Origin: Hawksworthiomyces lignivorus
Lineage: Eukaryota > Ascomycota > Sordariomycetes > Ophiostomatales > Ophiostomataceae
Reading direction: 5' to 3'
Assembly: GCA_002917075.1 (NCBI GenBank)
Contig: NTMA01000143.1
Coordinates: 1 to 64,000 of the forward strand
Length of the DNA stretch: 64,000 nt
Part shown: in pieces, positions 1-12,792 of the stretch
Numbering within the stretch: position 1 is the first letter of the stretch
Layout of the letters: each line of letters begins with the position of its first letter
The notes under the pieces: generated by a model
Told to the model about the DNA's origin: nothing
Database searches by the model: none
The model's input: only the letters and a program-made list of their open reading frames with translations
Position numbers and translations under genes: made by a program

Positions 1-3000
1 AAATAACTATAATTATTATTAATAACTATTTCTAGAAGGTTTTAGAAATAATTTTAAAAGTATAAATATTTACCTATACCTTTACTTAAAATTTTACTTC
101 AATTTTTAAGTCTTTTTAAATTTATTAAATCATTAACAAACTATTTACTAATATTACCAATTATTTACTATTATAACTTTATTTATAATGGATTCTGATT
201 CATATATTTCAGCCGTTGAACCCGAACCTACTACTTCTTCACATATTATTGTACATAGTAGTAATGAAAGAAGTAATACTACGAAAAGAACTAAAAAACC
301 TAATTATAATAGTCCTGATTATATATTAAATGATTCTGAATCAACAATATATATAATTAGAAATGAATTTATTACAAGAACACTATTACCTTATAACGAA
401 AGCGAAAAATGAAAGGTTTTAGTTAAATGTACTAGATTAATATTATAAAATATTTTATAAAATATTTATTAATTATTTAATAAGTTATTTAAATTATTTT
501 TTACTAATAATAATTAGTTACAATTATAGAAAAACCGATATTATACAATTTTTTCAAAGTTCGAATTACGTACAACATTATAAAATTAATCATCCAATAA
601 TAGTATATAATTAACAATCAAAAATATTTTTAACGAAAAGTAAGTTATATTTACTTAGACTAATTGTTTTTATTAATTATCATTTTATAACTTTTACTAA
701 TTATTTAAATTAGAAGAAGATTTAATTAATAACACACGATCTACGTTTTTTAACTTATAATCAAGAAAATGAATTCGAATTGATACAATTATTAAGTCTT
801 TTAACGAAGATGGGGTTTATAACAAAGTTTTGGTTTTTATTATTGAAAATAACTTATCTTTTAATATCCTTGATTCAAATTTATTTAAAGATTTATTAAA
901 TTATTATAATAAATAAGTTATATTTATATATATATTATTTTAATTATTACTAACTAATTTTTAAGTAGATTTTCACCTATTATTAATCGAAAAAAAATCA
1001 AAGATAGATTAAATAATATATATAATCTTAATTCAACCGTCTTAAATAATGAATTAAAAAACAATATTCAAACTTTTAGAAGTTTTTCAATAACTTTCGA
1101 TATTTATATTTCGAATATACAAATAAATTATATAAGTATTATAATAGTCTATATTAATAGTGATTTTAAGTTTATTTTAAAATTAATTAGTTTTACTAAT
1201 TTAATTAATTTAATAGATTTTAACGAATTAACCGATATATATATTAACGAATATATTTATTCAGAATTGATTTAGGTTCTTAAATTATATTCTTCTATTA
1301 TATTACCAAATATTTTTAAGTTAGTTAATATTAATTTAATTATAGTTGTTAATTTAATTTATAAAAACTATTATTGACTTTTAATAGTATTACACGAGAC
1401 AATGTTACAAATAACAATACATTCATTAATTTGTTTAAAAACGAATATAATAAATTATTAAATAAAGAATTCAATAATGATATTAAATGTATTATATATA
1501 TTATAAATCTAATGACAAAAGATATATTAAACGAATATATATCTTTATCTATTAATAATACTAACGAATTAAACAATAATAAGTTATTTTATTTTAATAA
1601 ATAATAAATTTTATTATTAATTATTTTTTATTAACTATTATTAGATATTATTTCACGAATTCGTCGATTAATTACTATTACAAAATATACTCAAAAAAAC
1701 CGTGATTTATTAAAAAACGATATACAACATATTATTCAACGTGGAGACCTTCCAAATAATTTTAATATAAAAGTTATTCCATTAGATATATGGTTTTTAA
1801 TAAGTTACTAATTATTAAAATATATAATTAATTTTAAATTTTTAATAAACAATATTACACGATAGAACTCAACTTATTATATATTTAAAACATTTTTGAA
1901 CTTAAAAAATCCACTTATATACGTTAATAACAATACAACAATCATTGAATTTAACAAAAAATTTGTAACTTCAAACGAATAAGTTATTATTGAAAATTTT
2001 AACCTTATTTTAAAAGTGTTTTTAAAGTTTTCTATTAAATTACAAGGTCGAGTTTATTTAACTTTACCGAAAGGTTTACTATATATTTAAACAATTGATA
2101 ACAAATTAAACAACTTAATAAAAACCTTTAATACAAAGGTTAAAAACGATGAATTTGACGAAGACGAGGTTTATAATAAAATACCTAATTTTGTTATTAA
2201 CAATAATTTATCTTTTAATATTCTTGAATCTAATTCATTTAAAGATTTATTAGTACTGTATTACTTAAATATAAACACGAAATTCGAGAATTATTACAAT
2301 ACAATATAAAAATAACTATTCGAGAAAACGAATTACCCTCGGATTTTAATATTAAAGTTATTCCTTTAGGTTAGTATTAATTATTTAAACTAATTAATTA
2401 ATTAGATAACATTACGAGACGGAATTTAACTTATTATATGTTAAAAGTCTTTTTTACTTTAAAAGAACCGTTAACTTATATTAATAATAATGCAACTATT
2501 GACGAATTTAAAAAAATTTTAAATTCTAAAGAATGGTTTATTATTAAAAACCTCATTCAATTTTTTCAGATTTTTCTCAAACCTCCTATTAAATTACAAA
2601 GTCAAGTTTATACAATTTTACCTATAACTTTATTATATATATATATATATTCTATATATAATAAATTATTTATTATTTATTATTTGTTATTTATTTATAT
2701 TATATAATATTGATTATTTATAATATAAATTATTTATTTTGATAACTTTATTACTGTTATAAAAAGTGGTATAATAAAGTTAAAAAGATATTTTCCACAA
2801 GAATCAACGTCTAATATCTTAATTAATTATAAATCATGTATTTTCAGTCATATTTTAGACCCTAGGCTTAAAATAAGACATTTTATAGAAAATGGTTTAT
2901 TATATCACTATTCCTATATTTAAGAAGACGTTCTAAATTTATTAAAAGATGAATATTATGAGTAAGTTTTTAAATATTTATATTATTATTATTAAAATTT

Positions 3001-3333
3001 TACTAATAAATATAGACTTAAACAAAAAGTTAATAACATTATAAACATTATGAATATTTCCTTTGATGAATTAAATGAAGATATTTATAATACTTCATCG
3101 TCATCATCATCTAATAATAATGACGATTGAGATGAAGAATTATATATATCTAAATCATCATTAAAAGAAAAACATATTATATATTTTCCAAAAATGAAAA
3201 ACTTAAAAAAGTAAAATTATATTAATTTTATAATATATATATATAAAAGACTAATTATTTACTAAACTAATATTTTGGAATATTAGAAGTTATATTCTTC
3301 AAAATACCCTATTTTAAGTATTTTAGTTAAACG
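1..3333 (+). mobile_element. Decayed hAT-family DNA transposon, two tandem partial copies (main part)
   Basis: AT-rich, stop-riddled remains of a hAT transposase. An N-terminal piece starts at 188 and leads towards a zinc-finger-like segment. The piece at 1374-1604 reads like the hAT core: a 'CDNA-N' type stretch, then a CI-H/Y-INL motif and a KDIL segment. The frame at 2438-2707 and the 'LDPRLK' segment near 2858 are the usual C-terminal half. An acidic serine-rich stretch lies near 3090-3170, and the start of the dimerisation region (Trp, then a YPILS-like stretch) near 3275-3330. Two blocks occur twice, 807-905 matching 2157-2253 and about 1640-2040 matching about 2260-2640, so a truncated copy is followed by a second copy with an internal deletion. 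No 5' terminal repeat is seen, so the element probably begins upstream of the window. Its tail continues after the insertion at 3334-6400. Family call is firm; exact borders are not. Confidence 0.75.
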
Positions 3334-6300
3334 ATAACGTATTTGACCACCACCCTGACCTGACCACCACCCTGGCCACCTCCTATTCCCCCTTTTTTTC
3401 CAAAATTGCTCAGAATAATTACAACACATTATGATAAATCTTCGAACAGATTTTTATTCCCAATAACTTTATAACTATCTAACTAATCTAATCAGAAATG
3501 GACCAGGAATAGTGTTTTCAGAATACCACAGAGATTATTCGGGTTAAGATCGTATCTTCGGTACGAAAAACAAACGAGATATTCAACGTCCCTCGTTCGA
3601 CTCTGTAGATACGACTACACAGTACTCAATCTATAAAATAAACCTACGAACTATTTCAACGTCTTACATCAACCGAAGAGGAAACTCTAATACATACGAT
3701 TAACTATATATATAATTAAGACTAACCAATGACCATTAAGACTACCGAAGTTTTTGTGTTAAACTACAACACCTTACCGTACTGTAGAACAACAAGTCAC
3801 AACAGAGTAAACACTAATTGACTGGGGCCTTATGGGACATATAGAGCCTATAAGGCCCTGTAATATAGTCAAATTTGACACCAAACTTTTAAATTCAATA
3901 ACTAACCAACTAATATAGTTTATAGGGACCAATGTGGAACTGTTGAGAAGAGAATTTTCTACTTTTTATAGTTCCACCGTCGTTTTGGTACTTAGAGCTT
4001 TGGGAAAGACCAGGGTGTTTACGAAATTATTTTTCCGTAAAACTATTTTTGTATGAGAAAATTTAAAAATCGATTTACTATTATGACAATATTCTTTGTT
4101 AGTTTAATGGTTTATACTAAAACATTTTCGAGGGTAGACAAGTGTCGAGGATAGGTAAACGTTGAGGATAAATAAACGTTGAGGATAAATAAACGTTGAG
4201 GATAAATAAGTTTTTTAATTATTTTATATTATTTTAAGTTATAATTAAATTAAATTTTAATTTATTAATTAATAAATTATATTTTTTTATTTAGAAAAAT
4301 TTAATTTATATAATAATAATGTTTATATAAGTAATAAATTTAAGAATTTATTATAATAATATTATATTAAGTTTAATATAATATAATTTTAATAATTAAA
4401 ATGTATTTATAATTTAATCGAAGATTCGAAAATGTAATATTTTAAAATTTAAATACTTTATAAAAAATAATAATATTAATTAATTTCCAAAAAAACGAAA
4501 ATCTCTTTTATATTATAATATTTTTATTATAAAATATTAAACTTAATATAATATTATTATAATAAATTTTTAAATTTATTATTTATATAAATATTATTAT
4601 TATATAAATTAAATTTTTCTAAATAAAAAAATATAACTTATTAATTAATAAATTAAAATTTAACTTAATTATAACTTAAAATAATATAAAATAATTAAAA
4701 AGTTTAATTATCTTCGACGTCTATTTATCTTCGACGTTTATCTATCTTTAACATTTATCTACTTTCGACACTTATCTACCTTCTAAAATGTTTTGGTATA
4801 AACCATTAAACTAACAAAGAATATTATCATAATAGTGAGTCGATTTTTGATTTTTTTCATATAAAAATAATTTTGCGAAAAAATAATTTCGTGAACACCC
4901 TGGTCTTTCCCAAAGCTCTGAGTACCAAGACGACGGTGAAACTATAAGAAGTAGAAAATTCTCTTCTCAACAGTCCCACATTGGTTCCTATAAGTTATAC
5001 TAGTTGGTTAGTTATTAAATTTAAAAGTTTGGTGTCAAATTTGACTATATTACAGGGCCTTACAAGTCTTATATGTCTCACAAGGTCTTAGTCAATTAGT
5101 GTTTACTCTGTTGTGACTTGTTGTTCTATAGTGCGGTGAGGTGTTGTAGTTTAATATATTAATTATCGATTATGTTTTATTTTTATTTATTATATTTTAA
5201 AATAAATAAATTCAATATATAAATAGATAAAATTATAGATTTTAATATTATTATTAAAGTTTCGGAGAATGGTTGAATTAATTAAAAAATTGATTTAAAA
5301 TAGTTGGAGTACTTTTATAAATATATTTAAAAAACGAATAATAAATCGTTATTGTTTTTTTAATGAATATTTAAATTATATTTCTTTTAAGTTTACTTAA
5401 TATTACGAAAATTATAATATTATTGTTTTATGTTTATTTTTTTATTTAATATATATATTATAGTTTTTAAATATTGGTATTTTGGTTTTTTGATAAAAGT
5501 ATATAAATAATTTATTTAATAAAAAAATATTTTTAAAATTATATATATAAATAATTGTTAATTTCTTTTCTTTTATCAAAAGACTAAAAAATCAATTAAA
5601 ACCAATATTTCAAAGATGTAGAAAAACGTAAGACTTATTTCTTTCAATTTAACCAAAATCTTTTAAAAGTTTCGACCTTGTATATTACCATTTATTTGTT
5701 ACGATTGGTGTAAGGGTTTATCAACTGTGCCAATGATCCGAAAAGATCGTCAATATCAACACAACGTGTTGATATTCCTTCACACTAGTGTATATTAGGC
5801 GCCTCAGAGACTCTCTAACATGTGTATCCTAACATTATTACTTTTATAAACGAATACAATTGTCGTTTTAATCTTTAAGTTATTGATAAAGTAATTAATT
5901 ATATTAACAAATTAGTAGAAGATATTATTCTTATATACTCTACTCCTTTACGTATAGAGATGTCTTTTTTAAAAGAGACAACTCTAATTATTTTAACTAA
6001 TTGTAGGTTTTTACAACTCTTCAATAAAGAGTTAGCAAAAAAATGACAAATCCGGGCCAAACCAAACACTAAAAAGACATTTTAAGGTGTTCGAGTGTTT
6101 CGAATGGGTGATATGGTACAGTAGATAGAAGACAGGGAAAGAAACAATAAAGCGAAGCTGATGAGAAGGCTAGGAAGTGTGTCTTTAGAGGTGTTATAGG
6201 CTTCGCGAAGTCAGTATGGAAGGAGTTATCTATGAACCCTGATGTATTCGAATAGACGTGATAGTAATAACGAAAAAAAAATATTATTAGTTTTTTTTGG

Positions 6301-6400
6301 TTGTAGGTCTACGAATGTATGGTTTTGTAGTAAAATTTTGGTAAAGGTGTATGACTGACCACGGTGGTGGTTTGGTTAGGGTGGTGGTCAAACACGTTAT
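3334..6400. mobile_element. Inverted-repeat-ended element inserted in the hAT transposase
   Basis: Both ends carry the same inverted sequence: ATAACGT(A/G)TTTGACCACCACCCT at 3334 and its complement ending at 6400, followed by a second GACCACCACC-type repeat inside each end. The hAT reading resumes directly outside (YPILS-like before 3333; VISVIE-like after 6400), which supports an insertion. No transposase is readable inside. The interior holds the 1.4 kb foldback described separately and a hairpin near 5745-5775. A clean target duplication was not found. It could be a non-autonomous DNA transposon or a composite of several. Confidence 0.55.
3759..5154. repeat. Large foldback: two 621-base inverted arms around a 154-base loop
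   Basis: The left arm (3759-4379) and right arm (4534-5154) are reverse complements over their whole length, with equal arm lengths by my alignment and mismatches that look like transitions. Both ends read TTAAACTACAACACC inwards. Each arm carries a short tandem array of a 17-base unit (left about 4142-4210, GTTGAGGATAAATAAAC; right about 4700-4780). The loop is AT-rich without an open frame. The structure resembles a MITE or foldback element. The TTAA at both ends could be target site (TA or TTAA) or part of the repeat. Confidence 0.8.
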
Positions 6401-6807
6401 TTTGTAATTTCTGTTATTGAAAGTATATTTTTTATGATTAGTAATATTATTACTAAAAAAGGAATAAGTTATTGTTTAATATAATTAAAAAATTATTTTA
6501 TTAAAAAGTTGGAAAATGAAGGACTTAAAGGAGTTAGAAAAAGAATTATTTGATAGTGATAAAGATATAAAAAGATTAGTTAATGGTTATTAAATTTTTT
6601 GTAATTTTTTATAAGTTTTATTAATTTTTTTTTTTAAAATTTATATAATATTTATATCTATTCATATTAGTTTATTAGTCCGATTAAAATTAGTCCGGAA
6701 CAATATTAGTCTATTAGTATTAGTCCGACCTATACCGGTTTAATATTAGTTTTAGTTAGTATTAATCCGGCCTCGGATTAGACTAATAGACTAATTTCAC
6801 AACACTG
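6401..6807 (+). mobile_element. 3' end of the interrupted hAT element
   Basis: Directly after the inserted element the sequence reads VISVIES-IFF-ISNIITKK, the segment that follows the IPSTS motif in hAT transposases, then an acidic tail ending in a stop near 6592. The stretch 6660-6807 is rich in AGTCCG/ATTAGTC repeats and ends in TTTCACAACACTG. Its complement, CAGTGTTGTGAAA, is a typical hAT terminal inverted repeat start. Confidence 0.6.
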
Positions 6808-6879
6808 ACACTATATAGTAAAAAATATCCTATTTTAAATTTAATGTCTAGACATTATTTAACTATTCCGTCCACTTCT
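6808..6879 (+). pseudogene. hAT dimerisation-domain fragment of a second element
   Basis: The frame around 6828-6879 reads YPILNLMSRHYLTIPSTS, the hallmark C-terminal dimerisation motif of hAT transposases. It is cut immediately after the motif by the GC-richer LTR-like islet beginning TGTTAGGG at 6880. It therefore belongs to a different, older hAT copy than the one ending at 6807. Confidence 0.6.
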
Positions 6880-7135
6880 TGTTAGGGAGTACGGTGAATT
6901 AGGTGAGAAAACACAGACAATAGAGGTAAATTCTTAACAGAGGCTAGCTGAGGGATTATTCACAAGACTGAACCTTAAGGTTCCAAGTTTCAATTAGGGT
7001 CCCCAGACCACTCGAGCGCTATTTATGACAGTTTCGTAGGGGGCTCGCGGCTAATGCTCGCGGTCCCCGCACTTGTCCCTTTCATGCTTTATTACGTGCT
7101 CTTTGGCTGCTCGGCCCTGTGGTTGTTCTATAACA
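6880..7135. repeat. LTR-like islet, TGTTAGGG...TATAACA
   Basis: A block with clearly higher GC than its surroundings, starting TGTTAGGGAG exactly where a hAT coding motif is broken and ending TATAACA. The TG...CA ends and about 256-base length fit a retrotransposon LTR. A second copy was not found in the window, so it may be a solo LTR or the 5' LTR of an element whose interior (7136 onwards) has been mutated beyond recognition. No target duplication was evident. Confidence 0.4.
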
Positions 7136-10100
7136 ATACTTTTATTTTAAATACGATTTTATTTAAAAATTTTTAAAACAAAATTTACATTATAATTATT
7201 TACTAAATATAATAAAACCTTTAAGGAAAATCTATAATAATTTATTTACTTTAATTTCAAAGTTGGGAAATTAATTTTAAATTTAATTATCAGTATGGCT
7301 TTATATTAATTTTACTATATTAATTTAATTTTTTAAATATTAAAATTAAAAAAATGAAGTCAAAATATATTTAAGGTTTTTTATATATTATAACTATATA
7401 GTATAATTATAACCTTTAGAAGTTTAAAATTCTTAAATACTAAATTAATTTAGTTAATATTAATATAACCTCGTATTAATTTTAGTTACTAAATTCCCAA
7501 CTTTGGTTTAATTTATAATAAATCTTTAAAATAACTCTTTAAATATTAATTACTTGATTAAAATTAAAAATAATATTTAAATATAATTTTATATTAATAA
7601 TACTTTAAAAACTTTTCCACTTACGTTTATAGTAATAAAACAAATAATAAAATATATATCTTTATTACTCTTAAAGAATTAATAAATTATTTAATTAACT
7701 ATAAATATTAAAAAAAGTTATATAATAAATTATACGTAAAAAAAACATAACCATTAAATTTATCCTTTATTAATTCAAACATCTTTACTTATATTCCTCG
7801 TCCATACATTTACAATTATCGATACATATAATAAATATATACAAACCTCTAACACTTCTCTTAAAACTGCGATAAACGACCCTAAGGCCACGACTCGGCC
7901 GTCGTTTACGTTAAACGGCGCGCCGAACTAAACTAAATACAATCCACAGTACACCGACCCTCCCGGGCCATCGTTAGTCAGTGTTTTACATCGTCTCTGA
8001 TAACCTATCCTCTCTAGTCCCAGCTTCCCCGTTAATAACCGCCCGAAGGTTATTCTTATACTCTTGTCATTATATATTCACGATAACGATATACGTAATA
8101 ACAGTGTTGTAATTTAAATTAATAACATTATCGTAATCGTCAAAATAATTTACGTTGTTATTTATAACGTTGTAACCGGATTGATTATAGGTTTTTAGTA
8201 TTACATTAATACATTTTTATTTAAAATGATGTTTAAAATTACCCGAAGTCTTTTTTTTAGTTTTTTCATTAAATATTTTAAGTTATTTGATTAAAGTTTA
8301 TTTAAAATATTTAAACTTATAATTTATTAATTATGTAATATCGACTTTAATGTATTTGTCAGTACATATAATTATAGTTATTATTAAAGATTATAGTTTA
8401 TCGATATTATTAGTAAATATTAATTTGAAATTGTAATTTTTTTTAAAATTAAAGTTTAAAAAAATAAATTTTTTATTAAATTTATATAAAATTAAGTAAC
8501 TAATAGCTTTATACAATATCATTATACATAATATATCTCTTTAGTGTATTATTTATTTGATAAATTATTAAATAAATTAGTTTAATTACTTAATTAAATT
8601 ATATAAATAAATTATACAAAATTTTTATATAAAAACCCAAATTTAAAACTTTTATTTTTATTTATATTCTTTTTATATTTTTGAAATTATAAATACTTTT
8701 ATAACAACTATATAAATATTATTTTAAGTTAATAAAATTTTTAAAAACTTTTTATTTTACTGAAAATCACCTTATTCGAAATTAAAACAAAATACTTATA
8801 GTTGTCTCGTGTTTGAAATGTCATTAATTATTAAACTTAATTTTTAAACTCGAAAAATTTACTATTTAAAACTATAAGAAAGATTAAAAAAACTTAGACT
8901 TATTTTTAAATACACACAAAAATTAAAATATGTTTTAAATATAAAATGTATTATAATAATATTTTTACAATTAACGTTTATTTCACGTTTATAAATCTAA
9001 AAAATATTTTAAATACTATTGTTATTTATAATACCGTAATCTAAAAGTCGTTACAATATTTTTTAAAAGATTAAAAATAAAAAAAAATTTATTCTTAAAG
9101 TTTTTTTTATATTTATAATATTTAACGATAAACGTAGGATAACTACAAGGAATTTGATTATGATTAATTAAAGTCGTGACTTAAATGTGATATAAATTAA
9201 TATTTCAGAATAAATAAACGTGTATATTATTTTTAATTTTATATAATAAACGTATAAAAATTTTTATATACATATTAAAATTGTATAAGAAATTATTTCA
9301 AATATTTATATAATAAATGAGTTGTATATTTTTATTTATATTTACAAACGATAAAGGTTAACTATATAATAATTATTTTTAAATAATTTTAAAGATTTAT
9401 TATAATTTTAAATTAATGATTTTTTATTATATATATATAGATAATTAAACTTAAATTTGATTATTAATTACGTTATTTATTCTACAATTTCGTTAAAATA
9501 TTTTTATAAAAAGAACTTTAATTAGAAAATTTTCAATTTTAAATTTAATAATAAAGAAATAAATAAAAACGACTCTTGAATCTATTAAATAAATAGACTT
9601 ACAAAACTTAATTTATATTAATTAGGCCAAAATAACGATTTATAAAATAAAATACATTATTAACTTTATTTTTTAAATATTTCTTTCGTTATTATTTTGA
9701 TTCGATATAACTTAACTATAAAATTAAATTATAATATGTTAATTACCGAAATCTTTAAAACTAAACGAATCCTCTTTTAAATAATAAAATTTATAATATT
9801 AGATCATCAATTTTTCGTGTTTATAAATCTCGTCGTTAATTTTTATGTTTGAGTTTTTTTATTAAATAATTTTTCAATATAAAAACCTTAACTTAACAAT
9901 TAATTTACTTAGATACGTTTTTATATATATTAATATAATAATTAATATAATAAACTATTAAAAAGGTCGTTTACTATTTTTATAAATTGATAAATACCGT
10001 TATATTTTAATGTTTTATTACGTTGTCGGATATTAAATTCGATTAAAAATCGTAAAAGTAAACTAAGTCGAAAACATATATTGAATATACGTAATTACTA

Positions 10101-11180
10101 TCTATAAAAAAAAATATTTTTAATAAGAAATAAATTAAAATATTAAAAAACGATTTTATATTACAGTCAATTGATATAAACTTAATCAAACTTTAAATTC
10201 TTTATATTTTAAGTCGAGATATATATAATTTATAATATTTAAGAAATAATTTAATTTTTTAAGATAAAGTCTTTGATTAGTTTAATATTTACAACAACTT
10301 AAGTAATAATAGTCGTTATTAAAATTAATATTATATTATTAAATACTGTCGAGATTATAGTTTATTTAATAAAACCATATAACTTTTTATAAATGAATAT
10401 AAATTATATAAAGTTTATCTTTAAGAAAGTCATTTTTTTAAAATTGAGAAAAAGTAAAAGTTATTATATCATTTACATTGAATAAATATAATTAATCCTT
10501 TTTATTTATAAAAGTTGATTCTTTTTTTTATGTAGTATTTAACATTTAAAGTAATTTATAATTAAATGTATAAAGTAAATATTTTTTATTCATCATATTT
10601 TAAGCTTAGAATATTATAATATACTTTTATAATATTTTATTATAAACTTCTTAACATATTTTATACATAACGTTAAGTCTATTTTCTTTAAAAACTAAAA
10701 GATTATAATTATAATAATAAATTTATAAAATATTTTCGACGTTTTATTATTTAATGGACTCGTTACTCGAATAAAATAAAACGAATAATCTTCTAAATAT
10801 TTACATCTTGTCTGTAATTTTCTTTACGATAAATACATATATATTTTTATTTCGAACACTCTTATATAAGCTTTATTATTATAAAATGAAATATTTTATA
10901 AACTTTTTTTCTAGTTTTTTTATATTATGTTTAATAAAAACTCTTCGTTAAAACCCGAACTACGTTTTAGATATATAAACGACATTTATTTATCTCGAGA
11001 TTTTAAGTCGTTTTACGAAAACGTAACTTATATAAGAAACGACTTTTCGTTAATTATTTATTTAAAGTCGTTACAATAAAATAACTTTCTTTTTTAAAAA
11101 AGTTCGAAATATTGTATATTATTAAAAACGACTTTGAAAAACTTAATTTTATTAATAAACGGTCTTATTATATATTCGAT
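7136..11180. other. AT-rich, heavily mutated repeat DNA without readable genes
   Basis: No frame of useful length or recognisable domain. Remaining C bases are often in CpG. One GC-richer islet lies at about 7865-8060. CAGTGTTGTAATTTAAATT at about 8102 looks like a hAT terminal repeat. The rest is probably old transposon sequence eroded by RIP, with no family assignable. Confidence 0.5.
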
Positions 11181-11580
11181 GACTAAGTAGTTGGAGCAGT
11201 CCCCTCCCACGACCACGGTCATAACAAGTGGCATCAATCGTATTCATCTATACTAACTGAACAACCCCCTCATGGCCCCCGCCGGGATCAGGGCCGCCGA
11301 CGCCTCGGCGGCCCGCGCGGCCCGCACCGCCTCCCTCCTGCCCTTCTCCCCCTTCCCGACTGCGAATCTCTTCGCAATCCTGACCACCGAAGACAATGAT
11401 ATCACACTCCCAGACGCCGAAAACAACACTACCGACCAACCAGACGTCGAAACTATCACTGTGAAAAGTCTCCTACACTAAACTGTCCCCCGAACGTCAC
11501 TGACAAGTACTACCGACAACCGTCTCCTCCTCCCGTCTGAGTCTGACAAGAAACGACGGCGAACCACTTACTTGACGACA
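11180..11580 (+). pseudogene. GC-rich gag/ORF1-like remnant of an unidentified retroelement
   Basis: A GC-rich island in the AT-rich block. On the plus strand it reads continuously as a proline/serine/threonine segment, an alanine-arginine-rich stretch (from the Met at 11272), then NLFAILTTEDND and a basic KKRRR segment. In-frame TAA near 11256 and near 11480 would be Gln codons before C-to-T change. The composition and the 'FAILTTEDND' string resemble the gag/ORF1 of fungal retroelements, but no zinc knuckle or enzyme is present. It directly abuts the minus-strand Copia integrase, so it is a separate insertion. Family not recognised. Confidence 0.35.
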
Positions 11581-11589
11581 AGTCGATTA

Positions 11590-12493
11590 GACCACTTTTG
11601 GTTATAGGGTTGTAGGAATTCGTTCTTTTATCATAATCGTTTATAGTTTGACGGTAATTACTTTAGCGACGTGTTCGTTGTATCCATTTTGTTTTGGGGA
11701 ATTTACGAGACTTATTCGTATTTCAATACTCTTTTGTTTGTACATACGTTCAATTAAGACCACTTATACGTCTGTATTGTTGTTAATGATTAGACGATGT
11801 AGTTTTCTTTGTAGACGTGTAACGAATTGGAGAATAAAAACTTTAACTCGTGGACTGTACTCAGACTTGGTTTTAAAAGTGAAAATAATATAAATACCCG
11901 AATATTCGTCCATCAAGACTGTGAACCAGCGGTGGTCATTGAAGAACGGTTGTTTGATTTTAGTTACGTCGAAATACCAAATCCTCTTCGACATTATAGT
12001 TAAATTTTCTCGTTTATCTTTTAGTTTGAAGTGTAGTATCTTAGACAATTCATATAGAATATAGGGATTTAATTCTTTTTTGGTGTATTTGTCGGTAATC
12101 GTTAAAGTAATTAACGATTCCTTAGTTTGTTTTATTGTATTAGAGGGGATTTTCGAGGATGGATGACTTAGTCTCTTGTATTAAAGGTGTAATCTTTGTC
12201 TTTTATTTAAAGATTGTGTAGTTAGTTTAAAGATTTGTCGTCGTCGTTTATGTACGAAGTCGTAATAGATTCGTAGACGTATAAATTGTTTTTAATGGTA
12301 GTTGTTATAGACTTTGGAATTTTGTTAGTATTAATTGATATAGAGAATCTTATGTTTTCGATACTTAATTTTGTCAATTCTTTGTCATTAAACGTATAGA
12401 GAATGTGTTATCTATTGATCTAATTATTAACTAAATAGAACTTGAGTCTAAACAAGATATTTAGACTAAAGTTGTTAATAATACATTGGACAA
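11590..12493 (-). mobile_element. Copia (Ty1-like) retrotransposon: integrase part, broken
   Basis: Minus strand, in order: a pre-integrase stretch around 12240-12400 that is only just recognisable; then the integrase core at 11764-12048, reading D-V-T-K-I...F-T-V-L-M-D-E-Y-S-G, FKTKSE, and a degraded 'DNG-EF' end (here NNNTD); then, below 11763, S-P-K-Q-N-G-Y-N-E-H, the Copia 'SP-QNG-AER' motif. Stops and substitutions fit RIP. The upstream half (gag, LTR) lies at 20427-22186 because a Gypsy element is inserted between. No Copia reverse transcriptase could be read below 11590. Confidence 0.7.
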
Positions 12494-12792
12494 TATAAAG
12501 AAAACACACACACATCAAACCTTCCGGTCGCCTACTACTCTGGAACGCTGCCCCTCACGATCAGCACTCGGATCGACAACGAATCTCACTACTTTACATC
12601 ATAGATGATTTCATATTATGGAAACTTGATTTCAGAAGTCTTATACTTTGTATATAAAAGATTCTAAAATGGATAGGTAATTGATCGGAAAGGGATCGGT
12701 AAGTTGAAGTCTTTGATCCCAACCCCCCTAAAGAATTGACTATTATTCCCCAATCTTGTTACGTATCGTGAGCCACAGGCTATTCCTTTACA
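12494..12792 (+). repeat. 5' LTR of Gypsy chromovirus
   Basis: 299 bases matching 20128-20426 without indels. By hand alignment I count 11 differences, all transitions. The 3' copy starts TGTAA and this copy TATAA, the expected G-to-A change. Both end in TTTACA. Much of the LTR keeps normal GC while the element interior is AT-rich. Confidence 0.9.
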
